Notes: generated by a model not told the origin, from the sequence alone. A stretch of DNA of 10,504 bases from an archaeon (GCA_020052545.1 JAGVOV010000140.1:1-10504), one strand, 5' to 3'; numbered from the stretch's first letter, positions 1 through 6,823 are shown. Numbers and translations: made by a program.

Positions 1-703
1 AATCTTCACCATATTGATCTAAAGTTAAAATAAATTTGTCAGATTCCATAAGTTCATTAGAAAATCTTTTTATATTGGCAAATTCCAAGTATTCTTCACG
101 AAATTGATCATTCTTCAATATAATATCTATAAGATAATCTGGGTCTTTTGCATAAAGTAGCAGCCAATTTGAAACATTTGTGTCCTCATCACCATATTCT
201 GAAAGTACGCATACTGTTATTGGCATAGAACCAGCTTGGACTTTATTATATTCTTTTATCCTATCATAAATTAAATCGCGAAGGTCAGGTAAATATATTT
301 CTAAATCTTCCAATGTTTCAGCATAAGCATTTGGTTCTATATCTACCCTAACATCAAAATAATGCCTAGACCCCTCATAAGGCATGAGCGTAAAAAATAG
401 TTTAAATTTCTTATCGCCTATTGAAAGAATAGATTGAAGGTCTAAACCATAGAAAATAGTTTCATTCAAATGCTGACTCTTAAGGAATTTGGAAATTTGT
501 GTGTTTAATACGCCAAAATCAAAGTCTAGGTATGACATATTTGGATTTAAATCCGTTAATGGCTCATATTTGTAAATACAATATTTTGGGTATGTATTTT
601 TTAGTCTGATACTAAATACAGAATATAGTTTGACGGCAGCTTCAAATCTATCAAATGTGATACCTGGGGCATAATTACTTTTGAATTTTATGAATAAACT
701 CAT
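1..703 (-). CDS. Unrecognised protein, C-terminus cut by the left window edge
   Basis: An open frame of 234 codons begins at ATG 703 and runs left off the window with no stop. The protein starts MSLFIKFKSN and is soluble-looking, rich in Tyr, Phe, Asp and Leu, with no signal peptide or membrane segment. I do not recognise a family. Visible elements are a strand-rich first half and an acidic helical second half (around EDLEIYLPDLRDLI). ATG 703 lies one base after the TAA of the upstream minus-strand remnant (705-707), so the two were co-transcribed. Leucine is encoded by TTA in 10 of 29 cases, a codon much rarer in the herA and mre11 genes of this window, and sampled base composition is low (15/60 G+C in 1-60, 19/60 in 601-660). 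This suggests a different origin from the rest of the window. The frame is certain; the function is unknown. Confidence 0.8.
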   Translation of the reverse strand, partial: MSLFIKFKSNYAPGITFDRFEAAVKLYSVFSIRLKNTYPKYCIYKYEPLTDLNPNMSYLDFDFGVLNTQISKFLKSQHLNETIFYGLDLQSILSIGDKKFKLFFTLMPYEGSRHYFDVRVDIEPNAYAETLEDLEIYLPDLRDLIYDRIKEYNKVQAGSMPITVCVLSEYGDEDTNVSNWLLLYAKDPDYLIDIILKNDQFREEYLEFANIKRFSNELMESDKFILTLDQYGED

Positions 704-704
704 T

Positions 705-1031
705 TTAACCTTCAAACACATAAATTGGCTTTGTCTTACATAATATTGCCTTTCCGTTTGGTGGTCCTGTTAGGACTTTACAGTTGTGCTCCTTAATAAA
801 TTTAGGCTTTAGGAATGTTGAACCTTTAATATTTGATAATATTATGTAGTCGATGTTGTTAGCAGGATTTTTCTGTTTTATTCTGTCGAAAGTATGTTCT
901 AATTGGGTAATACCGTGCCTTGGATGTGTCCCACGACCTTGTGAACCTTTATCTTCCCATAATATACCAAACCTCTTACCATCAACACTGATTATGCAAT
1001 AAAGATCACAGCAGTCACCAAGGAAAGGTAT
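705..1031 (-). pseudogene. 5'-truncated nuclease-like gene remnant (PD-(D/E)XK-like)
   Basis: The minus strand is open for 108 codons from 1031 to the TAA at 705-707, but the frame has no ATG, GTG or TTG until near its end and is closed upstream by a TAA at 1032-1034, inside the ychF promoter. The 5' part of the gene is therefore missing. The remaining peptide shows a pattern typical of PD-(D/E)XK nucleases: an acidic residue before a strand (CCDLYCII), a hairpin, then a strand ending in W-E-D-K (an ExK triad), followed by a helix with Gln (GITQLEHTF) and another strand (DYIILSN). Family assignment rests on this motif alone and is an inference. It is followed one base later by the gene starting at 703. 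It could use a non-canonical start, but truncation is simpler. Confidence 0.6.
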
Positions 1032-1036
1032 TTATA
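1029..1036 (+). promoter_or_regulatory. TATA box of ychF
   Basis: The octamer tatttata begins 30 bases before ATG 1059, the same spacing seen at most other starts in this window. The predicted transcription start coincides with the start codon, so the mRNA is probably leaderless. It sits exactly where the truncated minus-strand gene breaks off. Confidence 0.6.
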
Positions 1037-1058
1037 GGCTGCACAAAACCTTTGGATT

Positions 1059-2252
1059 ATGAAGATTGGGGTTGTCGGCAAGGCAAATGTGGGAAAGAGC
1101 ACTTTTTTCAAGGCTTTGACCTTGGCAGATGTGCTTATAGCCAATTACCCTTTCGCCACGATAAAGCCGAATGTAGGCTTTGGCCATGTGAAGCTCGATT
1201 GTGTTGACAAGGACTTGAACACCCAGTGCAACCCCAGAGAAGGATTTTGCGTCAATCATAACCGCTTTGTCCCGGTGGAAGTTGTCGATGTTGCCGGCCT
1301 CGTTCCTGGCGCCTATGAGGGCAAAGGAATGGGCAACCAGTTCCTTGATGACCTGAGGCAGGCGGATGCATTGATACATGTCATAGACTGCTCCGGCAGC
1401 ACCAATGAGCTTGGAGAGCCGAAAGAGGCAGGCAGCTATGACCCGGCAGACGACATAAAATTCCTTGAGACTGAGCTCGATATGTGGTATCTGGGCATAC
1501 TCCAGAAATCATGGGAAAAATTCGCAAAGCTTGTGAATCAGGAGAATCCTGAGATAGACAAGGCCATAGCCAAGCAGTTCAGCGGTGTCGGCGCTACAGA
1601 CTTCATTGTCAGAGAAATAATGAAGAAAGAGGCCCTTTTTGACAAAAGAATAACGCTTTGGGATGAAAATGACATTAAGAATGTGGCCAGAGACTTAAGG
1701 AAAGCCACAAAGCCCATGATAATAGCCGCAAACAAGATAGACATGCCAATAGCGCAGGCAAATTTTGAGAGATTGAAGAAAGAATTTCCTGATTCCTTGA
1801 TTGTTCCATGCTCTTCAGAATCCGAGCTTGCGCTGAAAGAAGCGGCAAAGCATGGCCTCATCAAGTATATCCCGGGAGAAAATGATTTTGAAGCTATCGG
1901 GCAGCTAAGCGAGAACCAGAAAATGGCTCTAGAATTCATAAGAAAGAACGTTCTGCAGAAATTTGGCTCTACTGGCGTCCAAGAAGTCATAAACGAGGCC
2001 GTATTCAGGCTGCTGAAGTATATCGCTATATTTCCCGGAGGCGTGAATAAGCTCACTGACCAGTATGGAAGAGTCTTGCCTGACTGCTTCCTGATGCCGC
2101 ATAGCACAACAGCCCTTGACTTCGCCTTCAAGCTCCATACAGACTTCGGGAAAAATTTCATAAGGGCCATAGATGTCAGGAAAAAACTGCCTGTCGGCAA
2201 GGATCATGCCCTACAGCATCGTGATATTATTGAGATAATAAGCGGAAAATAA
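1059..2252 (+). CDS. ychF: YchF/OLA1-family translation-associated GTPase (archaeal type)
   Basis: A 397-aa Obg-superfamily P-loop NTPase of the YchF/OLA1 group, known to associate with ribosomes and act in translation or stress control in the cytosol. Visible motifs: G1 GKANVGKST (residues 7-15), effector region YPFATIKPN (30-38), G3 [16 protein letters not shown] (77-92), G4 NKID (225-228) and a G5-like CSSES (251-255). The helical/coiled insert lies between G3 and G4 (about 130-215). A C-terminal TGS domain spans about 329-396 ([13 protein letters not shown] ... HRDIIEII). The archaeal members keep NKID, so GTP is the likely nucleotide, unlike ATP-preferring bacterial YchF. Length is normal for the archaeal subgroup. 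ATG 1059 is chosen because the G1 motif begins at residue 7 and a TATA box lies 30 bases upstream. Monocistronic, with a T-rich terminator after the stop. Confidence 0.95.
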   Translation: MKIGVVGKANVGKSTFFKALTLADVLIANYPFATIKPNVGFGHVKLDCVDKDLNTQCNPREGFCVNHNRFVPVEVVDVAGLVPGAYEGKGMGNQFLDDLRQADALIHVIDCSGSTNELGEPKEAGSYDPADDIKFLETELDMWYLGILQKSWEKFAKLVNQENPEIDKAIAKQFSGVGATDFIVREIMKKEALFDKRITLWDENDIKNVARDLRKATKPMIIAANKIDMPIAQANFERLKKEFPDSLIVPCSSESELALKEAAKHGLIKYIPGENDFEAIGQLSENQKMALEFIRKNVLQKFGSTGVQEVINEAVFRLLKYIAIFPGGVNKLTDQYGRVLPDCFLMPHSTTALDFAFKLHTDFGKNFIRAIDVRKKLPVGKDHALQHRDIIEIISGK

Positions 2253-2254
2253 GG

Positions 2255-2284
2255 CAGATTTATCTGGCTTTTTCTCAATTTTTT
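2255..2284 (+). terminator. T-rich terminator after ychF
   Basis: Directly after the ychF stop there is an inverted repeat, cagat-tt-atctg (2255-2266), followed by two T runs, ttttt (2269-2273) and tttttt (2279-2284). Archaeal RNA polymerase terminates at oligo-T tracts, with hairpins optional. The tight 2-base loop makes the hairpin itself weak. Confidence 0.5.
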
Positions 2285-2299
2285 ATTGAAAACAAAAAG

Positions 2300-2307
2300 T
2301 ATATAAA
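2300..2307 (+). promoter_or_regulatory. TATA box of the 49-aa HTH-like gene
   Basis: A strong TATA element, tatataaa, begins 32 bases before ATG 2332. Its position supports the small gene downstream as real and leaderless. Confidence 0.6.
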
Positions 2308-2331
2308 TCTCAATATATCCAAAAAATCCAG

Positions 2332-2481
2332 ATGAAGTTATCCGATCTTGCAGATTTGCTCGGCGTCTCAGTAGAACAAGTAAAGAGGATGCTGAATGAG
2401 AGCGACACCATAGAAATCAAGCTTTCTGACAAATCTGGCAAGTCTGACAGGGAAGACGGCAATATAGTGCTGATGCAATAA
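2332..2481 (+). CDS. Small 49-aa protein with N-terminal HTH-like segment
   Basis: ATG 2332 to TAA 2479-2481 gives 49 residues. The N-terminus, MKLSDLADLLGVSVEQVKRM, has the spacing of a helix-turn-helix (helix, GVS turn, recognition helix). The same pattern also resembles the small N-terminal domain of initiation factor IF2, so DNA binding is not certain. The second half is polar (SDKSGKSDREDG) and ends in a short hydrophobic strand. Support for a real gene comes from the strong TATA box 32 bases upstream, the family-like first 20 residues, and a gene-free gap otherwise. It is followed 31 bases later by another leaderless start, so it is probably its own transcription unit or the head of the 2.5-3.7 kb pair. 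Candidate small regulator; target unknown. Confidence 0.6.
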   Translation: MKLSDLADLLGVSVEQVKRMLNESDTIEIKLSDKSGKSDREDGNIVLMQ

Positions 2482-2483
2482 AA

Positions 2484-2491
2484 ATTTAAAC
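2484..2491 (+). promoter_or_regulatory. TATA-like box of the HTH/PIN gene pair
   Basis: atttaaac begins 29 bases before ATG 2513, just after the stop of the 49-aa gene. It would give the downstream pair its own leaderless transcript. Confidence 0.5.
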
Positions 2492-2512
2492 TAAGGCATT
2501 CTTAAGTTTTAC

Positions 2513-3046
2513 ATGAACGAGATAATCAAGCAGGACATTCTTTTTGTGCTCAAAAACGTCGTGAAGTCGCTCAGAGGAAGAAACATAAACGAGCTCTATG
2601 AATTGAGCAATGAGACGATACACAATTCCTCAATATTCCAAGACCAGGATTCGCTGCAGATAGCTGTCCTTGTCTATTCCCTGTCAAAGATAATAAACAG
2701 GAAAGGATTCGACAGGCGCTTCCCAAACTACGCCAAAGACGCCTATTTTGCGCTCAAGAGAAATAACATCGAGAAATACAGGGCAAAGATTGGAAACATA
2801 TTCGACCTCATAAACAAGACTGATGAGAACATCGGCCTTTATGTGATGAAAGTCATAAACGAGGCGAAGATAAAGAAAGGCAGCAAGATCTATGATCACG
2901 GGATCTCGATGTCAAGGGCATCAAGCATGCTCGGCATCTCACAATGGGAACTGATGAATTATGTCGGCAAGACCAACCTGGAGGAAAATGCTTCAGCCGA
3001 CATAAAAGAGCGCCTTAAGTTCGCAAGAAGCCTTTTCGGGATATGA
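2513..3046 (+). CDS. Uncharacterised 177-aa helical protein with C-terminal HTH-like segment
   Basis: I do not recognise this as a named family. The protein is almost entirely helical by composition, with no membrane segment. Residues about 1-120 form a helical bundle with basic patches (RRFPNYAKD, KRNNIEKYRAKI). Residues 131-151 (SMSRASSMLGISQWELMNYV) have helix-turn-helix spacing, and the tail ends in a basic-amphipathic helix. Its stop overlaps the start of the PIN-domain gene by 4 bp (ATGA, 3043-3046), so the two are translationally coupled and probably made as partners. An HTH-containing protein upstream of a PIN nuclease resembles antitoxin-toxin order, but at 177 and 231 aa both are larger than typical VapB/VapC, so a housekeeping RNA-processing pair is equally possible. 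Confidence 0.8.
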   Translation: MNEIIKQDILFVLKNVVKSLRGRNINELYELSNETIHNSSIFQDQDSLQIAVLVYSLSKIINRKGFDRRFPNYAKDAYFALKRNNIEKYRAKIGNIFDLINKTDENIGLYVMKVINEAKIKKGSKIYDHGISMSRASSMLGISQWELMNYVGKTNLEENASADIKERLKFARSLFGI

Positions 3047-3738
3047 AAACCATTGTATTTGACACAGGGCCCATAATAACATTCACGCTAAATGGGCTCC
3101 TATGGACACTCGAGCCATTGAGGAAAAAATTCAACGGGCAGTTCATAATAACGAATGACGTGAAGCGCGAGCTGATCATAAAGCCTCTAACAACAAAAAA
3201 ATACAAGCTTGAGGCGTTGCAAATAATGCCTCTCCTCAAGGAAGGGACATTGAAGCTCCTGGACAATGAGGAGATAGACAGGAAAGCAGCATGGCTGCAG
3301 CAGACTTCAAACAACATTTTTGTGAGCAAAGGCAACAGCATACACATCGTCGAGTATGCAGAGATGCAGGCCCTCGCCGCGGCCATAATAATGAAGGCGG
3401 ATGCCGTAGTCATAGACGAGAGGACAACGAGGCTGCTTGTCGAGGACCCGAAGAAGATAGCGGAGAGGATGAAGATGAAGCTTCATACAGGCATCAGCAT
3501 AAACGAGAAAAATTTAAGCTTGATAAGGAATGAAGTGCAGGGGATGAAAGTGATAAGGTCGAGCGAGCTTGCGATAATAGCCTATGAATTAGGCATATTG
3601 GACAAATATCTTCAGGCCGAAGAGCAAGTAGGCAGGAAAAATGTCCTTGAAGGCGTGCTATGGGCAGTGAAGCTCCAGGGCTGCTCGATTTCTGAGGAAG
3701 AGATACTTCAGACGCTGAAAATAGAGGGCAAAGTTTAA
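3043..3738 (+). CDS. PIN-domain ribonuclease-like protein
   Basis: A 231-aa protein with the acidic pattern of PIN nucleases, which cut single-stranded RNA using two metal ions. Visible elements: strand plus first Asp at IVFDTGPII (D7), second acidic residue in TNDVKRELI (E43), a helix EMQALAAAIIMKA with E107, then VVIDERTTRLL with D125 followed by the usual Thr/Arg segment. The PIN core covers about 1-135; the remaining 95 residues are an extra helical region, so it is longer than VapC toxins (about 130 aa) and closer in size to larger archaeal PIN proteins. The gene starts inside the stop of the upstream HTH-like gene (ATGA overlap). No Shine-Dalgarno sequence is obvious, which fits translational coupling. 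PIN membership is well supported by motif; the RNA target is unknown. Confidence 0.85.
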   Translation: MKTIVFDTGPIITFTLNGLLWTLEPLRKKFNGQFIITNDVKRELIIKPLTTKKYKLEALQIMPLLKEGTLKLLDNEEIDRKAAWLQQTSNNIFVSKGNSIHIVEYAEMQALAAAIIMKADAVVIDERTTRLLVEDPKKIAERMKMKLHTGISINEKNLSLIRNEVQGMKVIRSSELAIIAYELGILDKYLQAEEQVGRKNVLEGVLWAVKLQGCSISEEEILQTLKIEGKV

Positions 3739-3768
3739 AAACACATAAAGCGTTGTTCTATCGGGGTG
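3734..3768 (+). promoter_or_regulatory. Start signals of the 258-aa nuclease-like gene
   Basis: Three elements precede ATG 3774: tttaaaaa (3734-3741) overlapping the PIN stop, cataaagc (3744-3751) exactly 30 bases before the ATG, and ggggtg (3763-3768), a Shine-Dalgarno-like run five bases before it. The 30-base spacing matches the leaderless rule of the window; the first box would instead give a leader of about 10 bases that includes ggggtg. Both readings choose ATG 3774 over the in-frame TTG at 3753. Confidence 0.45.
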
Positions 3769-3773
3769 TTACC

Positions 3774-4550
3774 ATGGATCCGGACAAGGAGATCATAAAC
3801 TGGTGGCTTAACAAGCAAGGCTTCTTCACAATAAGCGGAATAAAGGTCGACAAGAATCGCGTCATAGACCTCATAGCGATAAAACTCGTCGATGGGAAAG
3901 CGACAAGGATAATGCACATCGAGACTGCCGTATCAGTCTCCAACATAGATGCGGCCAAGATAAAGGGCTATGTGGAAAGATTTGAGGATGCTTCTATCAA
4001 TGCCAAGGTAAAGGAGACCATAAAGAATTACATAGGAGACTTCACGAGCTACGAGAAAGTTTTCATAGTAGGCCAGGATACAAGCAGCCTGAACATGAAA
4101 AGCATAACTGTGTTCAGCTTCAATGACATGCTGTTAGAGATAATGAAATCTTTAGACAAGCAGAATTATTTCAATCCTGTGATAAGGACGCTGCAGCTCC
4201 TGAAATACCAGTTCATGTCAGACCCAGTCAAGCTTGCTGAGCTCGTCAATGTGCAGGGCGACCCCCAGATATTCTCTGGCTTTGCCAGAGATATTTTCAT
4301 GAAGGAGCTTCTGCAGCATGGAGCGACAAAAAAGGCGCTGAGCAAGCCAGAGCTTGAGGCAGAATTGATTGATGTCTTACGATTGTCCTCAATCAACAGG
4401 CCAGAGAAGCTTGCCAGGATACTTCAGGAGCAGGTGCTGGGCAGCAAATCTAAGAAGAAATTCATGCGCTCGATGGAGCCAGAGAAGAAAATCAAAGAAA
4501 TCCATGTCAAAGAGAACAATAACCAGCAGCTACTTGAGTTTTTTTCTTGA
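3774..4550 (+). CDS. Restriction-endonuclease-fold-like protein with C-terminal PIP-box-like tail
   Basis: A 258-aa soluble protein. The N-terminal 100 residues follow the order seen in PD-(D/E)XK-fold proteins: helix with Glu (DPDKEIINWWLNKQG), a turn, a strand with Asp (NRVIDLIAIKL, D32), a second strand ending in MHIETAVSV (E50), a helix, then a strand (KVFIVG, 96-100). The ExK lysine is replaced (E-T-A), so catalysis is doubtful and the fold call is an inference. A mainly helical C-terminal half follows (about 120-225), then a basic linker (KSKKKFMRS) and the last residues NQQLLEFFS, which resemble a PCNA-interacting (PIP) box with Asn for Gln. The start is ATG 3774; an upstream in-frame TTG at 3753 would add seven residues but has weaker signals. 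Its 3' end overlaps a small minus-strand gene by 21 bp. It lies between a PIN nuclease and HerA, consistent with a role in DNA or RNA processing. Confidence 0.75.
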   Translation: MDPDKEIINWWLNKQGFFTISGIKVDKNRVIDLIAIKLVDGKATRIMHIETAVSVSNIDAAKIKGYVERFEDASINAKVKETIKNYIGDFTSYEKVFIVGQDTSSLNMKSITVFSFNDMLLEIMKSLDKQNYFNPVIRTLQLLKYQFMSDPVKLAELVNVQGDPQIFSGFARDIFMKELLQHGATKKALSKPELEAELIDVLRLSSINRPEKLARILQEQVLGSKSKKKFMRSMEPEKKIKEIHVKENNNQQLLEFFS

Positions 4551-4694
4551 GCGGAGCATTGAATTGAGCCGCTTCCCTTCCTGATTGAACTCCTTGTCTT
4601 CCTTGACAAGCTCATCAGAGCTTTCTATCTTCTCTTTCTCCTGTTCCTTGGCTTTCTCAAGAGCTTCCTTGATGACATCTTTCTTAGTTTTCAT
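4530..4694 (-). CDS. 54-aa highly charged helical protein
   Basis: ATG at 4694 to TAG at 4530-4532 encodes 54 residues, about half of them Lys or Glu (start MKTKKDVIKEALEKAKEQEK, end RSRKKLK). It should form a single long amphipathic or coiled-coil helix. No known family is recognised. A TATA element, ttatatat (4718-4725 on plus, read on minus as atatataa), lies at the standard spacing of about 31 bases, which argues for a real leaderless gene rather than a chance frame. It is transcribed divergently from herA from a shared 74-bp promoter region and overlaps the end of the nuclease-like gene by 21 bp. It may be an accessory protein of one of these neighbours; this is position-based inference only. 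Confidence 0.6.
   Translation of the reverse strand: MKTKKDVIKEALEKAKEQEKEKIESSDELVKEDKEFNQEGKRLNSMLRSRKKLK
4539..4545 (+). terminator. T7 tract at the end of the nuclease-like gene
   Basis: Seven consecutive T residues lie within the last codons (encoding F-F) just before the TGA at 4548-4550. An archaeal oligo-T terminator here would stop transcription at or just after the gene. The assignment is weak because the run is coding. Confidence 0.25.
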
Positions 4695-4717
4695 AAGGTT
4701 TAATTTGGAATTCTGGC

Positions 4718-4725
4718 TTATATAT
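4718..4725 (-). promoter_or_regulatory. TATA box of the 54-aa minus-strand gene
   Basis: On the minus strand this reads atatataa, starting 31 bases before ATG 4694. It forms the left arm of a compact divergent promoter pair with the herA TATA box only 13 bases away. Confidence 0.6.
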
Positions 4726-4738
4726 CTTTCTAAAAAGC

Positions 4739-4746
4739 TTTATATA
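4739..4746 (+). promoter_or_regulatory. TATA box of herA
   Basis: tttatata starts 30 bases before ATG 4769, so herA is predicted to be leaderless. Simultaneous use with the adjacent minus-strand TATA box would cause pre-initiation complexes to compete for space. Confidence 0.65.
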
Positions 4747-4768
4747 GTCTTGAACTGACTCCCATCCT

Positions 4769-6301
4769 ATGATAGCGGGGCGTGTGATAGGGGGGGATTT
4801 CTCAAGGATCTTAGCAAGGCAGAAATCTGATTATGCCATGGAACTAGGCGAGCTTCTTGTCGCTGAAAAGGATGGCGAGAAAATATTATTGCAGGTCTTT
4901 GACCTTGTCTATGGCAGCCAGATGAGCCAGCAGAATCTCGAGCTTATCTCTGGGTTTCAGCTTGAGGAAGATTCTGAGATTGAAGTAATGGACACAAAGC
5001 TCAGGAATTACAACATCGCGGCATTGAAGACGCTTGTAGGGATAAAAGGGAACAAGGCCAGCATGTGCAAAAATCTGCCAGCATTCTTCTCAGAGCTGAG
5101 ACAGGTGACAAATGATGACTTGGCCTTCATCACAAAACCAAAGAATCCTATCTTCATAGGAAAGCTCCGTTCTGGTTCCAAAGCGTTAGATGTTGATGTC
5201 TTTCTAGATGGCAGCAAAGTCTTCGCGCATCATATCCTCATTCCTGCTACAACAGGGAAGGGAAAAAGCAACCTGACGAAATGCCTGCTCTGGGACAGCG
5301 TAGACAAGGAATACTGCGGCATATTGGTCTTAGACCCCCATGATGAATATTATGGAAGAACTGAGCTCGGACTTAAAGATCACCCGATGAAAGACAAGAT
5401 TGTCTATTACACGCCGAGGAGTGCGCCTTCAGGACAGAGGACATTGAAAATAAACCTGAATCTATTGAGGCCGAGCCATTTTGCCGGCAGCCTTGCCTTC
5501 ACTGATGCACAAGGCGATGCGATCAATGCATATTACAGGAAATATGGAGACACATGGATAGAAGCTTTGTTGCTTGAGCAGCAGATCGATGTCCAAGTGC
5601 AGGATTACACAAAAGCTGTCGTGAAAAGGAAGCTCATCAATCTTCTCGACCTGAGCGTGAACAACAAGGTTTACTGCAATGGCATCTTTGATTCTACAGC
5701 AGGGCAGACGACACTTGTGGACATAGCCGCTGAGCTTGAGAAAGGAAATATTGTGATACTAGACACCTCAAGCTTCTCAGGGAACCTTGAGATACTCATA
5801 GGCAGCATGATAGCTTTGGAGATACTAGATAGATACAAGGCATCGAAGATGAAAGGCAGCCTTGAAGAGAAGCCAGTCATATCGATAGTCATAGAAGAAG
5901 CTCCTCGCGTCCTCGGCAAAGATGTTTTAGATGCGGGTCCGAATGTCTTCAGCATGATAGCAAGAGAAGGAAGGAAGTTCAAGATCGGGCTGACAGCGAT
6001 AACGCAGCTGCCATCTCTCATACCAAGGGATATACTTGCCAATATGAACACGAAGATTGTGCTTGGCATAGAGATGGCTCCTGAAAGGCAGGCGATAATA
6101 GAGAGCGCAAGCCAGGATCTAAGCAATGATGGAAGGACTATAGCTTCCTTGGACATAGGAGAAGCATTGATAACGAGCAATTTCGCAAAATTTGCAATCC
6201 CGGTAAAGATTCCTTTTTTTGACGATTTTGTCAAAGGCTACCAGAACAAGTTCAACGCTGACAAATACAGCAAGAGCTTCAGCGGCATAAAAAAAGGGTG
6301 A
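4769..6301 (+). CDS. herA: HerA-type DNA translocase/helicase
   Basis: A 510-aa hexameric FtsK/HerA-superfamily ATPase, known to pump DNA and work with NurA nuclease and Mre11-Rad50 in archaeal end resection. An N-terminal HAS-barrel is suggested by [13 protein letters not shown] and the strand-rich first 100 residues. Walker A is [10 protein letters not shown] (159-168); the first canonical Gly is Ala. Walker B is [10 protein letters not shown] (185-194), and the DPHxEY form is typical of HerA. A second acidic strand, VIEEAPRVL (374-382), and the segment [19 protein letters not shown] (401-419) match the conserved sensor/arginine-finger region (usual form SQRPS). The strand DALITS-like end ([11 protein letters not shown], 465-475) is also typical. 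ATG 4769 has a TATA box 30 bases upstream. Its stop overlaps the GTG of the next gene by 4 bp, and mre11 follows. NurA is not adjacent. Confidence 0.93.
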   Translation: MIAGRVIGGDFSRILARQKSDYAMELGELLVAEKDGEKILLQVFDLVYGSQMSQQNLELISGFQLEEDSEIEVMDTKLRNYNIAALKTLVGIKGNKASMCKNLPAFFSELRQVTNDDLAFITKPKNPIFIGKLRSGSKALDVDVFLDGSKVFAHHILIPATTGKGKSNLTKCLLWDSVDKEYCGILVLDPHDEYYGRTELGLKDHPMKDKIVYYTPRSAPSGQRTLKINLNLLRPSHFAGSLAFTDAQGDAINAYYRKYGDTWIEALLLEQQIDVQVQDYTKAVVKRKLINLLDLSVNNKVYCNGIFDSTAGQTTLVDIAAELEKGNIVILDTSSFSGNLEILIGSMIALEILDRYKASKMKGSLEEKPVISIVIEEAPRVLGKDVLDAGPNVFSMIAREGRKFKIGLTAITQLPSLIPRDILANMNTKIVLGIEMAPERQAIIESASQDLSNDGRTIASLDIGEALITSNFAKFAIPVKIPFFDDFVKGYQNKFNADKYSKSFSGIKKG

Positions 6302-6822
6302 TTAAAATAAACTTTTTTCACAGGATAATTGATAGTTTCAACCTCAAGGAAGACATAAAGAGAGAGGAAAAAGATCTCCTGAAAGCGGAGAAATCGGTCG
6401 AAGATGTCGAGAATGATTTCAATGCCATCATGGAGGATATACGAAAAGACATGCAGGACCTGAACAGGGAAGAGGAGCTCGACAATTTCTTCAATTTGAC
6501 AAACATCGAACAGAGGGAGCTGTGCGCAAGGATGAAGCGCTTCCTTCCGGTGATAAGCGACAGGATACCGAATGAGATAAGCTACTGGCACCAGCTCACA
6601 AGGCTGATAAATTCTGAAGTCGGCTTCTGGGAGACTGCCGGCTTGAAGGCAGAGCTCCATAAGGAGAGAAAGGACATCGAGGCAGAGATAGAGCAGATAA
6701 GGAGGATAATTGAGAAGGAAGAAAGCCTTTTGTCAGCAGCCGGCAAGGACGCTGCCAACAAGAAGGCGACTGCTGAGGAAGTGGAGAAATTCCTGCAGGA
6801 GATAGGCAAGCAATCTTTATAA
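6298..6822 (+). CDS. Coiled-coil protein between HerA and Mre11
   Basis: A 174-aa protein starting with GTG 6298, which overlaps the herA TGA (GTGA, 6298-6301), so translation is coupled to herA. No family is recognised. Residues about 16-62 (rich in E, K, D with heptad-like spacing, e.g. [13 protein letters not shown]) and about 115-147 ([17 protein letters not shown]) form two charged coiled-coil helices separated by a compact hydrophobic/aromatic segment ([31 protein letters not shown]) . The antiparallel-helix architecture resembles a miniature SMC/Rad50-type hairpin, but no ATPase motifs (Walker A/B, signature) are present, so it is not Rad50. Its position suggests an adaptor or regulator of HerA or Mre11; that is inference. 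The mre11 TATA box overlaps its last codons. Confidence 0.8.
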   Translation: MIKINFFHRIIDSFNLKEDIKREEKDLLKAEKSVEDVENDFNAIMEDIRKDMQDLNREEELDNFFNLTNIEQRELCARMKRFLPVISDRIPNEISYWHQLTRLINSEVGFWETAGLKAELHKERKDIEAEIEQIRRIIEKEESLLSAAGKDAANKKATAEEVEKFLQEIGKQSL

Positions 6823-6823
6823 A
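6816..6823 (+). promoter_or_regulatory. TATA box of mre11
   Basis: tttataaa starts 30 bases before ATG 6846 and overlaps the stop codon of the coiled-coil gene. Mre11 can therefore be expressed independently of herA from a leaderless transcript. Confidence 0.6.

Noticed and set aside
1538..2200. Long minus-strand frame (220 codons) opposite ychF
   Set aside because: It is antisense to a clear GTPase with all motifs; the translation is Ser/Phe-rich with no family pattern, typical of a shadow of a codon-biased gene.
3753..3773. In-frame TTG as start of the 258-aa gene
   Set aside because: ATG 3774 has both a Shine-Dalgarno-like ggggtg at five bases and an A/T box 30 bases upstream; the TTG has neither at a proper distance.
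5671..6234. Minus-strand frame of 187 codons inside herA
   Set aside because: Shadow of conserved HerA coding sequence; Ser/Ile/Leu-rich without motifs.
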